This document shows positions 63,044 to 64,000 of a DNA stretch of 64,000 nucleotides, one piece after another. This DNA comes from Vibrio sp. HA2012. Its GTDB lineage: Bacteria > Pseudomonadota > Gammaproteobacteria > Enterobacterales > Vibrionaceae. The notes below the pieces were generated by a model, which was given only the letters and a program-made list of their open reading frames with translations, was not told the origin of the DNA and made no database searches. Where the stretch lies: contig NZ_PFXK01000002.1 in assembly GCF_002812955.1 (NCBI RefSeq), positions 124,001-188,000 of the forward strand, in the 5' to 3' direction. The stretch's first letter is position 1. Each line of letters opens with the position of its first letter. The position numbers and the translations under genes are program-made.

Positions 63044-63249
63044 GTGTAGTTTTGGTTAGATAATTGGTGCTGATAATGATGCTTTATTCCTGTCAGGCAC
63101 GCCTGTTTTTCCCGGTAAGGGGCTAATCGCTTTTAACAGGATGAATTAGAATGCTTTTACAGTGTAAATACTCGGAGAAATAGCCGGAGTATTTAATACA
63201 AAACGAGCATGGCGTTTTAAATAGTGAACCTTTTGGAAGGAACAAGGAC

Positions 63250-64000
63250 ATGGCATCTGTATTTTATGACCAGATCAAACAGCAGTTGGAAGACATTAAA
63301 GCTGAAGGTCTGTATAAATCTGAGCGAGTGATTACTTCGGCACAAAAAGCTGCGGTTTCTGTCTCAACCGGGCAGGAAGTACTGAACTTTTGTGCGAATA
63401 ACTACCTTGGGTTGGCAAATCATCCGGCTTTAATTGAAGCGGCAAAAGCGGGTATGGATGAGCATGGTTTCGGTATGGCTTCTGTGCGTTTTATCTGTGG
63501 TACTCAGGATGCCCATAAGGAGTTGGAACAGAAGTTATCAGCTTTTCTCGGCATGGAAGATACTATACTTTATTCTTCCTGTTTTGATGCCAATACCGGC
63601 CTTTTTGAAACAATCTTAGATAAAGAAGATGCCATTATTTCCGATGCACTGAACCATGCTTCGATCATTGACGGTGTCCGTTTATGTAAAGCAATGCGTT
63701 TTCGTTATGCCAATAATAATATGCAGGAGCTGGAACAGCAGTTAATCGCCGCAGGTGAAGCGGGTGCCCGGAATAAGCTGATTGTAACGGATGGTGTTTT
63801 TTCTATGGATGGGGTGGTAGCCAACCTTCCTGCTATCTGTGATTTGGCGGATAAATACGATGCTCTGGTTATGGTGGATGATTCCCATGCCGTTGGGTTT
63901 ATGGGAGATAACGGACGCGGAACGCATGAATATCATGATGTAATGAAGCGTATCGACATTATTACCGGTACGCTGGGTAAAGCCATGGGAGGCGCTTCCG
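63250..64000 (+). CDS. kbl: 2-amino-3-ketobutyrate CoA ligase (glycine C-acetyltransferase), 5' part
   Basis: This is a PLP enzyme of the alpha-oxoamine synthase family, cut by the window end after 250 codons (full family length is about 397). It begins [20 protein letters not shown] and shows [47 protein letters not shown] and [12 protein letters not shown]; in the last of these Lys244 binds PLP, the same number as in E. coli. It splits 2-amino-3-ketobutyrate to glycine and acetyl-CoA in threonine breakdown, usually with tdh directly downstream, which would lie beyond the window. GGAAGG (63235-63240) precedes the ATG by 9 bases. Confidence 0.95.
   Translation, partial: MASVFYDQIKQQLEDIKAEGLYKSERVITSAQKAAVSVSTGQEVLNFCANNYLGLANHPALIEAAKAGMDEHGFGMASVRFICGTQDAHKELEQKLSAFLGMEDTILYSSCFDANTGLFETILDKEDAIISDALNHASIIDGVRLCKAMRFRYANNNMQELEQQLIAAGEAGARNKLIVTDGVFSMDGVVANLPAICDLADKYDALVMVDDSHAVGFMGDNGRGTHEYHDVMKRIDIITGTLGKAMGGAS

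Overview
The window looks like a piece of a Vibrio (Vibrionaceae) chromosome, probably the second chromosome. It carries a vceRCAB-type efflux locus, a LamB-type maltoporin, a ycdX-type phosphatase and kbl, many two-component-style regulators of the LysR, AraC and LacI families, and moderate G+C with AT-rich regulatory stretches. I see no rRNA, tRNA, CRISPR array, prophage or complete insertion sequence. The species assignment is inference. A plant- or seagrass-associated Vibrio would fit the gene content.

Layout. 1-2012: 3' end of a maltoporin gene, terminator and a LacI-family regulator. 2015-6969: TetR repressor divergent from an outer-membrane factor / HlyD adaptor / DHA2 exporter operon (VceRCAB-like), with a promoter overlapped by a 22-bp palindrome, ended by a bidirectional terminator shared with a methyltransferase (7064-7894). 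8254-19603: L-rhamnose locus, with an AraC regulator divergent from an ABC importer (binding protein, ATPase, two permeases), rhamnose mutarotase, rhamnulokinase, rhamnose isomerase, rhamnulose-1-phosphate aldolase and lactaldehyde reductase. 19959-30080: a second sugar locus, with binding protein, DUF2291 lipoprotein, ATPase and permease, then a split transketolase, an FGGY kinase, a fucose-isomerase-like protein and a SorC regulator. This set matches the D-apiose to apulose-4-phosphate transketolase route. 30179-31264: an extra ribB with a decayed GTP-cyclohydrolase domain. 31531-53610: a glycoside island holding a nucleoside-hydrolase-like protein, esterase and GH43 (minus strand), OprD-type porin, GH1, GH78 alpha-L-rhamnosidase, a small P-loop protein, two AraC regulators, an MFS importer, a NagZ-like GH3, beta-phosphoglucomutase, a chemoreceptor, a lipoprotein GH3 beta-glucosidase and a further AraC regulator. 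53589-64000: ordinary chromosomal genes (COG0523 GTPase, TPR protein, LysR/EamA pair, HD-GYP phosphodiesterase, ycdX, LysR, an exported protein and the 5' part of kbl).

How it fits together. From about 8.2 to 53.6 kb the genes form one nutritional programme: sensing (chemoreceptor), outer-membrane entry (porin), surface and cytoplasmic deglycosylation (GH3, GH1, GH78, GH43, esterase), import (two ABC systems and one MFS), and complete catabolism of rhamnose and probably apiose. Rhamnose goes to dihydroxyacetone phosphate plus lactaldehyde and then propanediol. Apiose would go to xylulose 5-phosphate plus dihydroxyacetone phosphate. Near-perfect CRP-type palindromes stand before the porin/GH43, GH78 and MFS units. 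Likely natural substrates are apiosyl-, rhamnosyl- and glucosyl-containing plant glycosides or cell-wall polymers.

The most unusual unit is 45521-47849. Here a GH3 enzyme with a NagZ-type Asp-x-His acid/base dyad lies one base upstream of a beta-phosphoglucomutase. If the GH3 enzyme is a retaining phosphorylase, its product would be beta-glucose 1-phosphate, which is exactly what the mutase uses. This would be a phosphorolytic beta-glucoside pathway that does not depend on GH65 or GH94 enzymes.
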